Below are positions 32,060 to 43,052 of a stretch of DNA of 64,000 nucleotides, one piece after another. Both the position numbers and the translations under genes were made by a program. This DNA is from Brachypterus glaber (taxonomy: Eukaryota; Arthropoda; Insecta; Coleoptera; Kateretidae). Position 1 is the stretch's first letter; every line of letters begins with the position of its first letter. The stretch is taken from positions 45,551,794-45,615,793 of the forward strand of contig OY294046.1 in NCBI GenBank assembly GCA_958510825.1, in the 5' to 3' direction. The notes beneath the pieces were generated by a model. The model did no database searches. It was not told the DNA's origin and saw nothing but the letters and a program-made list of their open reading frames with translations.

Positions 32060-32561
32060 TCTATTATATAAAATGCTAACTCAATTCAGCAATCAACGCC
32101 CAGCCCAAATCCCTGGACCTAGAAACTTGAAATTTGGATAGTTTATTTCTTTTATGATGTAAGCACCCATTAAGAAGGGATTTTTTGAAATTGGACCCTT
32201 AAGAGGGTGAAACGGGGGTTGAAAGTGTGCGTATCTCAGAGGCCCCTTAATCCAGAATCTTCATATTTGCCAAAAATATTATTTATCGAAATCGAAAAGA
32301 TAGGTATTTCAGGATTTTTCGATATTCCGACCCCCAAGGTAGTAAAAATCGTGATATTTAAGTGGTAAATTTTGTAAATATAACCCTTTTTTGAAAACTG
32401 TGCGTATCTCAAAGACCTGTTAATCTAGAATCTCAATATTTGGCAAAAATATACTTTACTGAAATCGAAAAGATACGTGTTTCAGGAATTTTCGATATTC
32501 GACCCCCAAGGTGGTAAAAAATGTTAATCATGCCCTGTGCAACGCACGGGTATTCGGCTAG
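32060..32561 (+). mobile_element. Non-autonomous Helitron, 502 bp
   Basis: The element starts TCTATTATATAAAATGCTAA after an A. It ends with a hairpin (CCCTGTGC, AAC, GCACGGG, one bulged T), ten bases, then CTAG followed by T. 5' TC, a 3' hairpin 10-12 nt before CTRR and insertion between A and T are the canonical Helitron features. There is no TIR and no target duplication. The interior has two diverged copies of a 170-bp module with 'gtgcgtatctcaaagacc', 'atcgaaaagatacgtg' and 'ttcgatattcgacccccaag'. It lacks Rep/helicase, so it would depend on an autonomous partner. Confidence 0.8.
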
Positions 32562-32642
32562 TATAAATATATATATTTTTTAAAATACAAAATCTACAAA
32601 TTCTTGCAAGTTGCATGCGACTTACACCCTACAGTGTAGGGA

Positions 32643-33405
32643 TACACTGTAAAAAAATGGCAACTGGATGCCATAAATTTTTAATGGAAGTAATATGTAA
32701 GACCATAAACTACATGTAATTTTCTGAAAAATTACATGGTCACTAATTAATAATAAGGGTAAATCAATGTAACTTTAAATAATTTTACATTAATGTTGTA
32801 ACCTCGTGTAATTGTAAATTAATTTCATCACTTTAAAAAATGTTAATCAGCCTTTTACATTATTTACCAATAAATTAAGTTTATTTACGCACACACATAC
32901 ACAGAAAGATATTGTCTTAAATTAAGAATATGGTGATTTGTATATAACGAAGAGAATATATTATTTTTTTATGCATACCTTATTCCTATACTTTCATATA
33001 TAAGATGGGAAAGATGATGGTGTCGAAATTTATGTATTGAAAATTTTTGGATTTTTTTTCATGATAGAGAAGAGTAGCTCTTAATAGCTAGCTTCTAAAT
33101 TATTGTATTAATGTCAGTCAAATATTGTATAAAATACCAACTATTAGGTGGTCCGAGAAAACTTTAAATAATAAACTATACTATTTAAGAATATATTCTT
33201 TCAAGCATACCATATTCTTATCCTTTCATATTTAAAGCACAATTTTGCTTTGAGAATATATTCTCTTCGTTATATCCAAATCACACATTCTTGATTTAAG
33301 ACAATATTTTTTTCTGTGCACATTTACACAAATTCATGAATTAAACATAGTCAAGTATAGTAAAATTACTCAATAAACTAGGGTATTTTTACATTATTTT
33401 ATATT
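32643..33405. mobile_element. Older repeat split by a CACAG element
   Basis: 32643-32899 and 33319-33405 together correspond, in inverted orientation, to 57449-57650: 'aattcatgaattaaacatag' with 'tcaagtatagtaaaatt' on the right matches the complement of about 57495-57535, and 'atgtaactttaaataatttta' resembles the left side. The 419 bp between the halves are a separate element. Confidence 0.6.
32900..33318. mobile_element. 419-bp CACAG MITE, nested
   Basis: CACAGAAAGATATTGTCTTA, running into 'aattaagaat', is matched inverted at the right (ttcttgatttaagacaatat, then ctgtg). 'ataacgaagagaatatatt' is also present in both arms. It interrupts the repeat at 32643-33405, so it is the younger insertion. 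Possible target copies are CACATA and CACATT. Relative of 17690-18729. Confidence 0.75.
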
Positions 33406-33536
33406 CATATTTTAGGACAAAATCCTAATTTCCTAACTTTTCAAAAGTAGGGACGTTAATAGTCAATAGTCTAATCGAACGCATAGTGCGGAGTATGGTT
33501 AGTACTGAAGTAGGAATATTGGGGAGTACGAATGTT

Positions 33537-34424
33537 ACTACACCTTTTCAAGTTGTAAATAGGAAAGTGTAAATTGATATTCAGAATTTCAAGTTAAATT
33601 TCAGAAAGTATAAATTGTAATTTAGATTTGCAAGTTATATTTCAGAAAGTGTAAATTGTAATTCAGATTTTCAACTTATATTTCAGAAAGTTTAAATTGT
33701 AATTCAGATTTGCAATTTATATTTCAGAAAGTGTAAATTACATTTCAGAAAGCGTAAGTTGAAATTCAGAAAGTGTAAATTATATTTCAGTAATTATAAC
33801 TTTATATTATTATTACAGAGTAAATTGTATTTCAAAAAGAGTAAATTGTATTTCAGAAAGTGTAAATTAAATTTCAGAAAAATAATGTTTGGACTTTAAT
33901 TTTGTTAAATGTTTAATTTTATGTAAAAACTATTTTTTTTTTAAATTTAAATTTATTGCTGTTCAATATTTAATACCGAATATATGTATAATACATAACT
34001 GCTACATTTTTTTTTAATTTTGTTGAATAAAATAATACGTTCCAAAATAAAAATTATGATTTCTGATTTACAAATTACCGTTTCCTAAAATTAATTTACA
34101 CTTTCTGAAACTGAATTTACAGATCCAAATTTAAATAAAACAATACATTCTGAAAATTAATTTCTACTTTCTGAAATATAATTTACACTTTCTGAATTTC
34201 AATTTACGCTTTCTGAAATATATATTACAAATCTGAATTTCAATTTATACTTTCTGAAATATATATTACAAATCTGAATTACAATTTATACTTTCTGAAA
34301 TATATATTAAAAATCTGAATTACAATTTACACTTTCTGAAATTTATTTTAAGAATCTGAATAACAAATTACACTGTCTGAAATTAATATCACACTTTCTG
34401 ATTTACAACTTGAAAATGTGTAGT
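33537..34424. mobile_element. Palindromic element built of 41-bp minisatellites
   Basis: ACTACACCTTTTCAAGTTGT at the left pairs with the right end 'acaacttgaaaatgtgtagt'. The left arm contains head-to-tail units of about 41 bp, each with 'tttcagaaagtgtaaattg' and 'taattcagatttgcaagtta', shortening to about 20-bp half units. The right arm holds the same array inverted. The centre (about 33880-34080) is A/T-rich and unique. Confidence 0.8.
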
Positions 34425-35092
34425 AGGGAATTTAAAATTAGGTAAGTTAGCCTGCATTATTTTTTGAAAACTGTTTTTTTTAATTTTTCTTAGTTTTCTT
34501 TCGACTAAAAGCAGTTACTGTATTAATAAATGTGGCAGTTGATTTGAGTATCCATATTGTTAGCAAAACTCATTGAAAAAACTCATTTTAATTAATTTCT
34601 TGTAGGATATTTACGATAATCGTTGAAAGAACAAAAATAACTAATGAAACTTGGTACTTCTTAGTGGAGCGACTAGACCAGTTTTTGCTTGATCTCATGG
34701 TATTTTAACTATGTATGCAGGTAGGTACTATAATAAATAATTGACGAATTAGAAAGATATTTCCAAAGGATAATTTCAAAATTTCGATTTAGAGAAAGAT
34801 ACAGTTCGAAGGATATTATTTTTTCCAAAAAATGTGGTTAAAAAACCTAAGCGCATTTTTGTGCATTTGAAAAAGGGTTCCTAATTTCGGTCATAACCGA
34901 TTTTTTTTTCAAGAGTAAATACAATTGCTTAAGTTTCTTATTATTTCTTGGCATTTAAGAAGTAATTTATTCATTAAGCATTTTTTTACGAAGTACTATA
35001 GAAGCCATCATTTTAGATTCCCAATTTCGAATATCTTAGTATCTTAAGTAATTTTCTCTTTTTCAGAATTGTGTATCTTAGTTTGTTGTATC
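34425..35092. other. No recognisable feature
   Basis: AT-rich; contains isolated copies of 'cctaatttcgg' that foreshadow the 18-bp repeat at 35443. Confidence 0.4.

Positions 35093-35189
<97 letters not shown>
35093..35189. repeat. (ATA)n trinucleotide microsatellite, about 32 units
   Basis: An uninterrupted ATA/TAA run of about 97 bp. It also gives a meaningless poly-isoleucine frame on the minus strand. Confidence 0.97.
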
Positions 35190-35191
<2 letters not shown>

Positions 35192-35442
35192 GGTTGGTTA
35201 TTCTGAATAATAATTCCTTTCGGATATCCGAAATTAAGAATTAAGTGCACAAAAATGATCTATTCGAAAATAGGCAACTTTCTGGTTTTTAGATTAGAAA
35301 TTTGTAAAATATTTTCAAATTGCGTAATTAGGACTAGTGGATCAATTTAACAAACATCTTAACTTACCCAAGACAAAAACACACTTTTGGCTTCACAAAA
35401 CAGTAGGTTTACCTTTGCAGATAGTATCTTAAATACACTAAT

Positions 35443-35527
35443 ATCCGAAATTAGGAAACTATCCGAAATTAAGAAACTATCCGAAATTAGGAAACCATAC
35501 GAAATTAGGAAACTATCCGAAATTAGG
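35443..35527. repeat. 18-bp minisatellite, about five units
   Basis: Units of 'atccgaaattaggaaact' with few changes. Because the period is a multiple of three, both strands stay open (repeated SEIRKL on plus, SDSFLI on minus), which is an artefact of the repeat. Confidence 0.9.
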
Positions 35528-36475
35528 CGCCTTTCCTCTAATTGTGCTGAAAAGAAAAGCAGAAAATGGAACGGTAATGACATTTTCTTTAATTGTGAAA
35601 ATCATAAAATTCTTTTGTGCATAATTTTTGCAATCAGAATCTGTCTCTTTCTCCTTTTTTTTCCTCTTCTTTCTCCTCAAAATCATCGTAATCACCTTCA
35701 GCACATTCATCATTAAAACAGACAACTCTTAAAAATTTTAAGTTAAAATGATAGGTTTTCTCATATAATGGCTAATCTCAAAGTCACTTGTAGGAATGTT
35801 CCTGACATCTTTATCTGTATCCCCTTTTTTCCTTCTTATATTGGGATGGTGGGTTCGCTTTTGGTTATAGTATGGACCATCGAACTGCTCTTGTGCTTTA
35901 AAAGCATTGATTTTGAAGATTTTTTACTGTTTTTAAGTTGAAACTAGATGAAACGTTGCAAGCACCCTGTCAAAACATCGGCACTATTGTACACTAGAGC
36001 CATCTAGTTTGGAAATTTCAAACTAGGTGTTTTGTTTGATTTTAAATTCTGTATCTTTAAAACATTATATTCTAGCAAAAAACTGTATATAACATTTTTT
36101 ATAGGAACTTTTATTTAAAATATAATTTTTTGAAATCGGGTTAAAATATGTGAGATATGCTAAAAAAACCTTTTACTGCTTTAAACGAAAATATCTCAAA
36201 AACAATGCGTTTTAGGAAAACGTTGTTTATAACATTTTTTGACCAATTTAAAATTATCTTTTATATAAGTGCTAAATTAACCAAATACAATAATAATTGC
36301 CTTAATTATAAACAAAAAACGCTAAAAATAGGAGATTTACCCTATTTTTACCCCCTTACCCCCAATCGTTTACCCCCAAAATCTAATCAGCTCTTCGGGA
36401 TACGATAAGAAACAATATGCAAAAAACCGCAAGTCGATATCTCATGTAGAAATAGAGTTAGAGAGTTTACACTCG
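35528..36475. other. Unassigned; end resembles dispersed-repeat flanks
   Basis: No gene recognised. From about 36340 'acccccttacccccaatcg' and 'ctcttcgggatacgataag' resemble the C-rich and 'tcgg' blocks that precede tetranucleotide runs in the dispersed repeats. Confidence 0.4.
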
Positions 36476-36506
<31 letters not shown>

Positions 36507-36515
36507 GGACGGACG
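36476..36515. repeat. (GACA)n/(GACG)n tetranucleotide run
   Basis: About ten units of GACA/GACG. The following 'ttttttttactgatttcgac' is similar to text downstream of the other tetranucleotide blocks in this window. Confidence 0.9.
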
Positions 36516-36842
36516 CAAAAATTTTTTTTACTGATTTCGACTCAGAATGGTCTAAAACGTCGAGAAATGTGAAAACAACGTGGTCAAAGATTTTGACTTG
36601 TCGGCAAAGATTCCAATACATCGGCACTCTTAGTAGCACTAAGTGCCGATGTAATTTATATCTTTGTACCAGTACAAAAAAAAACTTAACAGAGAATTGT
36701 CCATGTAACAAAAAACAAATACTTATTATTATAATATATTGTAGTGTATTTTTATACTATAATAAAGACATTATATTATAGTGTAGGATGTTTGAAAATA
36801 CACAAACATTTACAGTACATGCCTACAGTGAATTTACGACAA
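36516..36842. other. No recognisable feature
   Basis: Contains a short inverted pair, 'acatcggcact' and 'agtgccgatgt' (36618-36651); otherwise unassigned. Confidence 0.4.
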
Positions 36843-37176
36843 CAATTCTGCAAACTTTTTTACTCGATCCGTTATGGAGTCATAAACCAAATTATGCAAA
36901 AAGTAAACCACGTTATAGTTATTTAAGTATAAGGGGCAGTAAGTGCATTTTACCGGTTGAGGATTATTTTGGAGACTGAGACGAAGTCGATTTCGTTTGA
37001 CGTTTGTTCTGTGGTCTCCGTAAAATGAACATTTTTTGTGAAAAAATGCATCAAGACAAAGGAAGAATAACCTCCGCTAGATGGTGACTACAGCTACTTT
37101 CCATTGAACTGTGAACTAAGCCAACTTACTAATTTTCACATTCCCTTTAAAAATCTAACTTAACCTAACTTCCACA
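36843..37176. repeat. Local tandem duplication, unit 1 (334 bp)
   Basis: Starts 'caattctgcaaactttttta' and ends 'cctaacttccaca'. It is repeated head-to-tail by 37177-37720 with small differences. Shared marks include 'ggggcagtaagtgcatttta', 'gtctccgtaaaat' and 'cctccgctagatggtgacta'. No frame is conserved. Confidence 0.85.
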
Positions 37177-37720
37177 CAATTCTGCAAACTTTTTTACTCG
37201 ATCAGTCATAAACCAAATTATGCAAAAAGTAAAGCACGTTATAGTTATTTAAGTTAAAGGGGCAGTAAGTGCATTTTACCGGTTGAGGATTATTTTGGAG
37301 ATTGAGACAACGTCGAAATCTCCAATACTATCCGAAACCGGTAGATCACTTAATGGCCGTGATACTTATTACGTCTTTTTGCACGATTCAACAAAATAAA
37401 CAATAATAAAATTTATAAAAGAGAAATTAAAACATAACATTTATTTTATTGTAAAAATTAAGTCAGTACCTTTGAGATAATTCAACCCTAACAACGGGTT
37501 GCTACGGTATAATAAACCAAGCTAAATTGTTGATTTCGTTTGACGTTTGATCTATGGTCTCCGTAAAATAAACATTTTTTATGAAAAAATGCATCAAGAC
37601 GAAGGAAGAGTAACCTCCGCTAGATGGTGACTACAGCTACTTTCCATTGAACTGTGAACTAAGCCAACTTACTACTTTTCACATTCCTTTTAAAAATCTA
37701 ACAACCTAACTTCCACACAA
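37177..37720. repeat. Local tandem duplication, unit 2 (544 bp)
   Basis: Same as the preceding unit but with about 217 bp extra at 37316-37532 ('aaatctccaatactatccg' to 'gctaaattgttg'). The extra part has no inverted ends or target duplication, so a deletion in unit 1 at 'gtcgatttcg' is more likely than an insertion here. Confidence 0.85.
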
Positions 37721-38554
37721 CTAAACCGCTTATCACTCCGCTTTCCCCTGGAGCATGTGGTTGCGACTATCGGGAGTTTACCTAAGTTCGTATAGTTTGA
37801 CGCACGGATCCTCGCCTGTGGGAGGCTCGATGTAGGCACGCACGCCTTATAACGCTCTTGGTGGAAAAAAGAGAGCGCTAATGATTCCTCCCCCTTACGT
37901 CGGAGACTTTCTTTCACGCGGAGAACTATACTCACCTGATTTATTTTGAACGATTTCGTCTGCGGTGCGTTACTTTAATCTAAAAACGTGACAATTAGTT
38001 AAATAAGTTCGTAATTTGCATGCAAAACACATCCATCCATTTTGTTTTCACGTAAAATCAGAAATTTTGGAGTTTCTAAAGTTGGGTATGGAAGCGCTCG
38101 TTCCTTTCAGCACTAAATCTAAGGATATTCGAAGAAAACCTAACTTTAATCTAACTTTGATTGTTAATACCCGTATAATATATGCGCAGTTTCGTCGTAA
38201 ACATGGCCCATGTGTCCGTGGCTGTAAATGACATGCGGAGCTGTCCTCGTAAAATGCGCGTCTTATGGGCCGATCGGCCGCATCGAATGCGTTCTCTATT
38301 ATGCCGGCAATAAAACGCCTATTGCCGATTTGAATTTTCCATACGAGAGAGAAGAGTGCGTTAAATACCAGAAGCGCGTCATTTTATTTATCGATTCGGG
38401 TTACCACATGTCGACAAAATTAATTTTTTGTTAGACTATTTTTAAAATATTGATATAAACGAATCAGTACATTTAAAATTTTAAACTGAATGAAATTAAT
38501 TCTATTTAAAAGATCATACTTTCACAAGAAGTAATAAAAGACCAAAACTCATAT
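37721..38554. other. Higher-GC unique stretch, no gene called
   Basis: GC content is clearly higher at 37740-37930 and 38080-38410, with many CpGs. Frames of 68-81 codons exist (37690-37935 minus, 38016-38231 plus, 38228-38434 plus), none with a motif I recognise and none supported by clear splice sites. It could hold part of a host exon or promoter, or a degraded element. This is the most host-like stretch of the middle of the window. Confidence 0.35.
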
Positions 38555-38659
38555 GGGAAGGTTCAAGTATTACGTAACGCTCCTAGGGGGGGGTAAGGTT
38601 CATTTGTTACGTTACGTTACAGGGTCAAAATTTTCGTTATGTAATACTTGAACGTTCCC
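38555..38659. mobile_element. 105-bp GGGAACGTTCAAG MITE
   Basis: GGGAAGGTTCAAGTATTACG pairs with 'gtaatacttgaacgttccc'. The inside has 'ctaggggggggt', as in the 58116 copy. Flanks are TAT and TAA, an imperfect form of the TWA duplication. Confidence 0.8.
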
Positions 38660-38796
38660 TAAGAAGAATAACAAAAAAGATAAAAAAGTAATTTGAAAAG
38701 AGGGAAACATTTACATTCTAAATAGAAAGATAAGTGGCAAATAAAAAAAAAGACCAAAGAAAAAAGAAAAAAAAATGTGGTTCTAGAAACTTGTCA

Positions 38797-39023
38797 TTTT
38801 ATCGAAAATGGTTAATCCTACAGTATTACAACAAGAATGCATTTTTTAAGTAATTTTAAGCAGAGAATACTATATTAATAATTCTAATCAGCAAAAATTT
38901 TGAGGCAAAAAAAGATAAGACCCTCCATTTTGAACCCCCTGGATAAAGTAATCATCAAATACCATTTTTTTAACTTAAAAATAAAAGGAGTATAGCTATT
39001 TCAAAATCATCCTGTATAAAGAC
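38797..39023 (+). mobile_element. Single right arm of the ACAGGGTG family
   Basis: 'ggttaatcctacagtattac' followed by 'aacaagaatgcatttttta' matches 3817-3855. The stretch ends with 'tttcaaaatcatcctgtata', the family's right end. The left arm is missing. Confidence 0.6.
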
Positions 39024-39410
39024 AAAGCGTTCTTGAAAATATCTTTGTAAAGGACTTGCAGCTTTGCACATACTATACCCAATTTATTAGATGCAAAATA
39101 TATGTTGAACCATGTAATTTGCGAAAGGCCTATCTACTACATTCTTAGAACGAATATTTTGTCAAAAAATGATTCCAGTAATGTACCTATTTGCAATAAA
39201 GTTTTATTTATTAACGGCATAAAGACATTGCGTCTGACTTTTAACCAGAATATTCACAGAATACCAACATTTCAGATAAGTTGTTATACTCCTCGCAGCT
39301 TCACATCAGAGAAGTATGTATGTATATGTTTACTTTTGACTCAAAAAAAAAGAAAAATTTTGTCCAATATGAAAAAAATTGCCTTATATACAATTCTAAA
39401 CAATTTTTTA
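39024..39410. other. No recognisable feature
   Basis: AT-rich. Frames of 124-138 codons that start here run into the GTCC repeat and are not credible genes. Confidence 0.4.
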
Positions 39411-39500
39411 AAATGTCCGTCCGAACATCTGTCTGTCCGTCTGTCGGTCCCTTTGTCTGTCCGTCCGTCCGTCCATCCGTCCATCCGTCTTTCCGTCCCT
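39411..39500. repeat. (GTCC)n/(GTCT)n tetranucleotide block
   Basis: About 20 units of GTCC, GTCT and CATC variants. It is followed by 'cgataacataagaaagaata', 'gattttaaattttcagcaag' and 'ataaagttatgggggctaaa', the usual sequence downstream of these blocks. Confidence 0.85.
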
Positions 39501-40130
39501 ATGTCACGTTTTCTTTAAATTACGATAACATAAGAAAGAATAATCCGAATGATTTTAAATTTTCAGCAAGAATCGGTCCTGGTAAGGACACAAAGCTCAT
39601 TAAAGTTAAAAAGAATCCCTTCAAAAATAATAAAGTTATGGGGGCTAAATATTAAAAAAAAAAATCGAAAATAGTGGAAGAAGATCTCCGATCAACTTTA
39701 TTTTTAAGGATAAATTACTTTTAGAAAAAAAGACCAATCCGAGGATCCATCGTACCAATTTTGAAAAAAAAAACACAAAAAGTTATAGTAATATAAACTA
39801 AAAAATCAAAAAAAAAAAAAAAATAGAAGAAAAATTACGATATAAGTACTTTTTGCAGAAAAATTACGTTCGTTAAAAGTATAACTTACTTACTTACTTA
39901 TTACTTACCAAATTAGAAAAAAAAATCCACCCGAAGATTAAAAATTTATAAGGGGCTAAACTTTATAAAAATCGAAAAAATACAACGAAACGTGCTATCA
40001 ACGTAATTTTTTCAAGAAAAATAACCTTTATTAAACAGTCAATCATACCAAATTTGAAAAAAAAAACAGTTTGAAAACCAAAAAGGGGGCGCCACTTAAA
40101 AATTAGAAATATCCCAATACAATTTAATTA
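39501..40130 (+). repeat. 'GTCCGTC' repeat family, diverged copy
   Basis: The order of 'tttaaattttcagcaagaat', 'gtaaggacacaaag' and 'aagttatgggggctaaa' parallels 14190-14300. Roughly 100-bp modules ending 'aaaaatcgaaa' then repeat with divergence. Non-coding. Confidence 0.5.
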
Positions 40131-40187
40131 TGTTTAAGCTACTTGCAACTGCGAAGAGTATATTATAGAATGCGAGGCACTAAATTA

Positions 40188-40540
40188 ATATTTAGGTAAC
40201 TAAAGGAATGTTTATTACAATCATTTACACTATAAGGTTTCCAAAAAGTTCTAGATATAAAGATGAGAAAAGAATGTTAAATGTTTATTGCAAAGTGTCA
40301 TTTAAAATATTATTTTTCAGAAAGCAAAAATTGGTTGAATCATAAATTCTCGAAAATCATCAATGTTTTGCTGTAACCAGATAACCAAACTTATTTAAGG
40401 TTTGAACAAATGTGATATAAAATATAGTTTTTCGATTTTATTGAAATTATACATTTAAAATTACCAAGAAATTGTTTAAAAGGTACTTTTGGACGTGTTA
40501 CAGTCATGGTTTAATATAATAACATCAATTCTTTTTTATT
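40188..40540 (+). repeat. Direct duplication, unit 1
   Basis: Shares 'tcataaattctcgaaaatca' and 'tcaatgttttgctgtaa', 'aaatgtgatataaaatatag' and 'ccaagaaattgtttaaaag' in the same order with 40925-41275. Perhaps 85 percent identical. Non-coding. Confidence 0.75.
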
Positions 40541-40650
40541 ATTTTCTGTTTCTGTATCTTTTTCCTTCTTGATTTCCTTTTTATTAAGAGCCAGCCCTGT
40601 ACTCAAAAAAAAAATAATTAATTTTTTTAATTTTCCTAACTAAAAGTTTA

Positions 40651-40888
40651 GGGAACGTTCAAGTATTACGTAACGCAAAATGTACCAAAATTCATACACC
40701 ACACCCCGGTTCTCGCGTTATTCAAGGCTGTAGAGATTTCATATTTTGGCTACTGCCCCTAACACATCCCCTATTAGGGGGGGGTAGCCAAAATATAAAA
40801 TCTTTATAATCTATAATAACGCGAGAACCGGGGTGTGAAGTGTATGAATTTTGGTACAATTTTCGTTACGTAATACTTAAACGTTCCC
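40651..40888. mobile_element. 238-bp MITE with TTA target duplication
   Basis: GGGAACGTTCAAGTATTACG pairs with 'acgtaatacttaaacgttccc', flanked on both sides by TTA. The whole element folds: 'cggttctcgcgttatt' pairs with 'aataacgcgagaaccg', and 'atattttggctac' with 'gtagccaaaatat'. It sits between the two units of a direct duplication. Confidence 0.88.
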
Positions 40889-40924
40889 TTATGTCTTCAA
40901 AGAAGAATGAAGATTCTTCATAGA

Positions 40925-41275
40925 TTGTGATTTTTCAGGCAACCAAAGGAATGTATATTACAATTATTTATGCTCCAATTTTCCATAAAAATCTAGATAT
41001 TAGGAGAAAAACATATTGCAAAATGTCATTTAAAATGTAGTTTTTCAGAAACCAAAAATTAGTTGAATCATAAATTCTCGAAAATCATCAATGTTTTGCT
41101 GTAAGCAGAAACCTTAACTTATTAAAGATTTGAATAAATGTGATATAAAATATAGCTTTTCGATTTTATTGAAATTATACCTACATTTAAAATTTCCAAG
41201 AAATTGTTTAAAAGATACTTTTAGACATGTTACAGTCAGGGTTTTATAATATTAAATCTTTTTCATTCTTTTTAA
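40925..41275 (+). repeat. Direct duplication, unit 2
   Basis: Second unit of the pair described at 40188-40540. The copies are about 740 bp apart, and the MITE between them accounts for about a third of that distance. Confidence 0.75.
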
Positions 41276-41667
41276 ATGAGTGCGTGATTTTTCTAATCAA
41301 TATGGCGAAAAAAGTCGGTGAATTGTAATGAATTTTCATAAAAATTGACATCTAATGTACTTTGAGAATACTGAAACAGAATCCATTACTGAAAATATAA
41401 AAAAAATCGAATATGGCGTCAAAGTTTTATATTTACAGATAATTTGTTAAATACTTATGTTTTAACGCATTTTGTTACAAAAAAAGTAAAAAATTAAAAA
41501 TGTTTGATTACGGTCCCACTCCCACTGTGCCCTGTTAATTAATTACCTTTATTTTCTTCTGATATTTAATTTTTTATATTGTCTTTGTAGTTTTTCTTTG
41601 TTTTACTATAAGGAATTTTTTATGATTTAATTTTGTAACATACACCATTCTAAAATTATTAGTTATT
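41276..41667. other. No recognisable feature
   Basis: Unassigned AT-rich sequence. Confidence 0.4.
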
Positions 41668-41781
41668 TATGGTACTAGTGGGTAAAGTAAGATATTGCCC
41701 ATGAGAAAATTAACCTGCGAGGCGTCAGCCAAGCAGGTTAATTTTCGAGAGGGCAATATCGGTTTACCCATGAGTGCCATA
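41668..41781. mobile_element. Small hairpin MITE, copy 2
   Basis: TATGGTACTAGTGGGTAAAG pairs with 'ggtttacccatgagtgccata', 'gatattgccc' with 'gggcaatatc', and a perfect 14-bp stem GAAAATTAACCTGC closes the centre. Same family as 8037-8157. Confidence 0.8.
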
Positions 41782-42278
41782 CAAGGTTTTATCCAATAAA
41801 TAGCTTAGGAATTCATATTTTTATTAAAAATTTTAATGAAATTCCCAAGAAAATAATTTGACAAGTGACAGTTAAGTTGGTAAAATAAATAATTAACCAC
41901 TCAATAAAGTAAAAGCCACGCGGGGGTTATTATTGAGTTTATCTATTTAAAATAAAGCTGGTAATTGTCTTATTATCTGTATGTATTGAATAAAAAAATA
42001 TATACAATTTTTAATTAATGATTTATTGCTGAAAACATCAAAATTCGTTAATTATTTTGAAGAATAAAATGCGGAAGGTTATCACCAAGTTATAAATAAA
42101 TTTACATGATTTAACATTTTAATTTTCCTAGAAAACATTTGTATTGTAATTTTGTCAAATAACACATCATCAAAGGCGAGATACTTTTAAGATAAGTAAT
42201 CTCTAATTTAAATAAAAAATTTAACCTCAGATCCGTATTTTTATGTGGAAGATATGTTATTGTATGCAAATCTAAAAT
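41782..42278. other. No recognisable feature
   Basis: AT-rich. The 96-codon minus frame at 42111-42401 runs into an inverted-repeat arm and shows no domain. Confidence 0.4.
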
Positions 42279-42805
42279 ATATATGGTATTTTTATATTGA
42301 TGACAGTTTAGGTGTTTTATGGTTAGCATATATTTTGCAAATAGTAAGAATATACACGTTGTTTGCAGTCTTATGGCATATATTAAATGGGATTTTTCCA
42401 CATCACAAAAAATAAAAAACTAATAAAGGGACACATGTCTGGGAGTAAGCCCTAAGGGAGCTACGGCCCTTCGAAGATGGATATGTTGAATGAGGAACAA
42501 AAAAAGCATCAATAAAATTTTAATGCTGACGAGCAATTCTTCATTTAAAACTAAGCAAAAAAGTATTCTTCACCGAAACACCTAAATTTAATATCAAAGC
42601 CCTTTAAGGGTTGTAACTCTCTTAGGGTTGGCTTTCTGACCTATGTTTCTATGCTGGTTTTTCATATTTTGTGATGTAGAATAATCTCCTTTAATATATA
42701 CCATAAGACCGCAAACGCCGTGTATATGGTATTTTTATATTGATGACAGTTTAGGTGTTTTATGGTGAGGCAAGTAAATATTTTGCAAATAGTGAGAATA
42801 TATTT
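42279..42805. mobile_element. Rearranged ACAGGGTG-family element with flanking direct repeats
   Basis: The arms 42346-42411 ('gtttgcagtcttatggcata' and on) and 42669-42727 ('ccataagaccgcaaac') are inverted. Between them is 'gccctaagggagctacggcc' and 'cttcgaagatgg', the family core. Outside, an 85-bp direct repeat ('ttttatattgatgacagttt' and 'aggtgttttatggt') lies at 42285-42360 and again at 42728-42805. Confidence 0.65.
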
Positions 42806-43052
42806 ATTTAAATTGGCGGTTTAAATTATAAATATAATTATCTAAAAACAAGAATTTTTACAAATTTATTAAGATAAACTTTTTTTATATCCTGAATCAA
42901 GAATAATTATAATTTATTATTATTAAAAACATGATAATTTGAAAAAAATAGTTCTGTTTTAATTATAAATTTGATATTTTATCCATCTACAATATACAGA
43001 CAGAAGAACATTTTATGGTCCAGTAATATAATATTATTAGTAGTATCTGGTA
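42806..43052. other. No recognisable feature
   Basis: AT-rich spacer. Confidence 0.4.

Noticed and set aside
33537..34424. CRISPR array
   Set aside because: The repeats are head-to-tail minisatellite units without unique spacers, mirrored in two arms, in a eukaryotic context.
35044..35250. Poly-isoleucine frame
   Set aside because: Translation of the (ATA)n microsatellite.
37150..37175. Telomere-like CCTAA repeats ('ctaacttaacctaactt')
   Set aside because: Only two or three imperfect units in unique sequence; not a telomeric array.
39102..39655. Two overlapping frames of 124 and 138 codons
   Set aside because: Both depend on the (GTCC)n block for a large share of their length.
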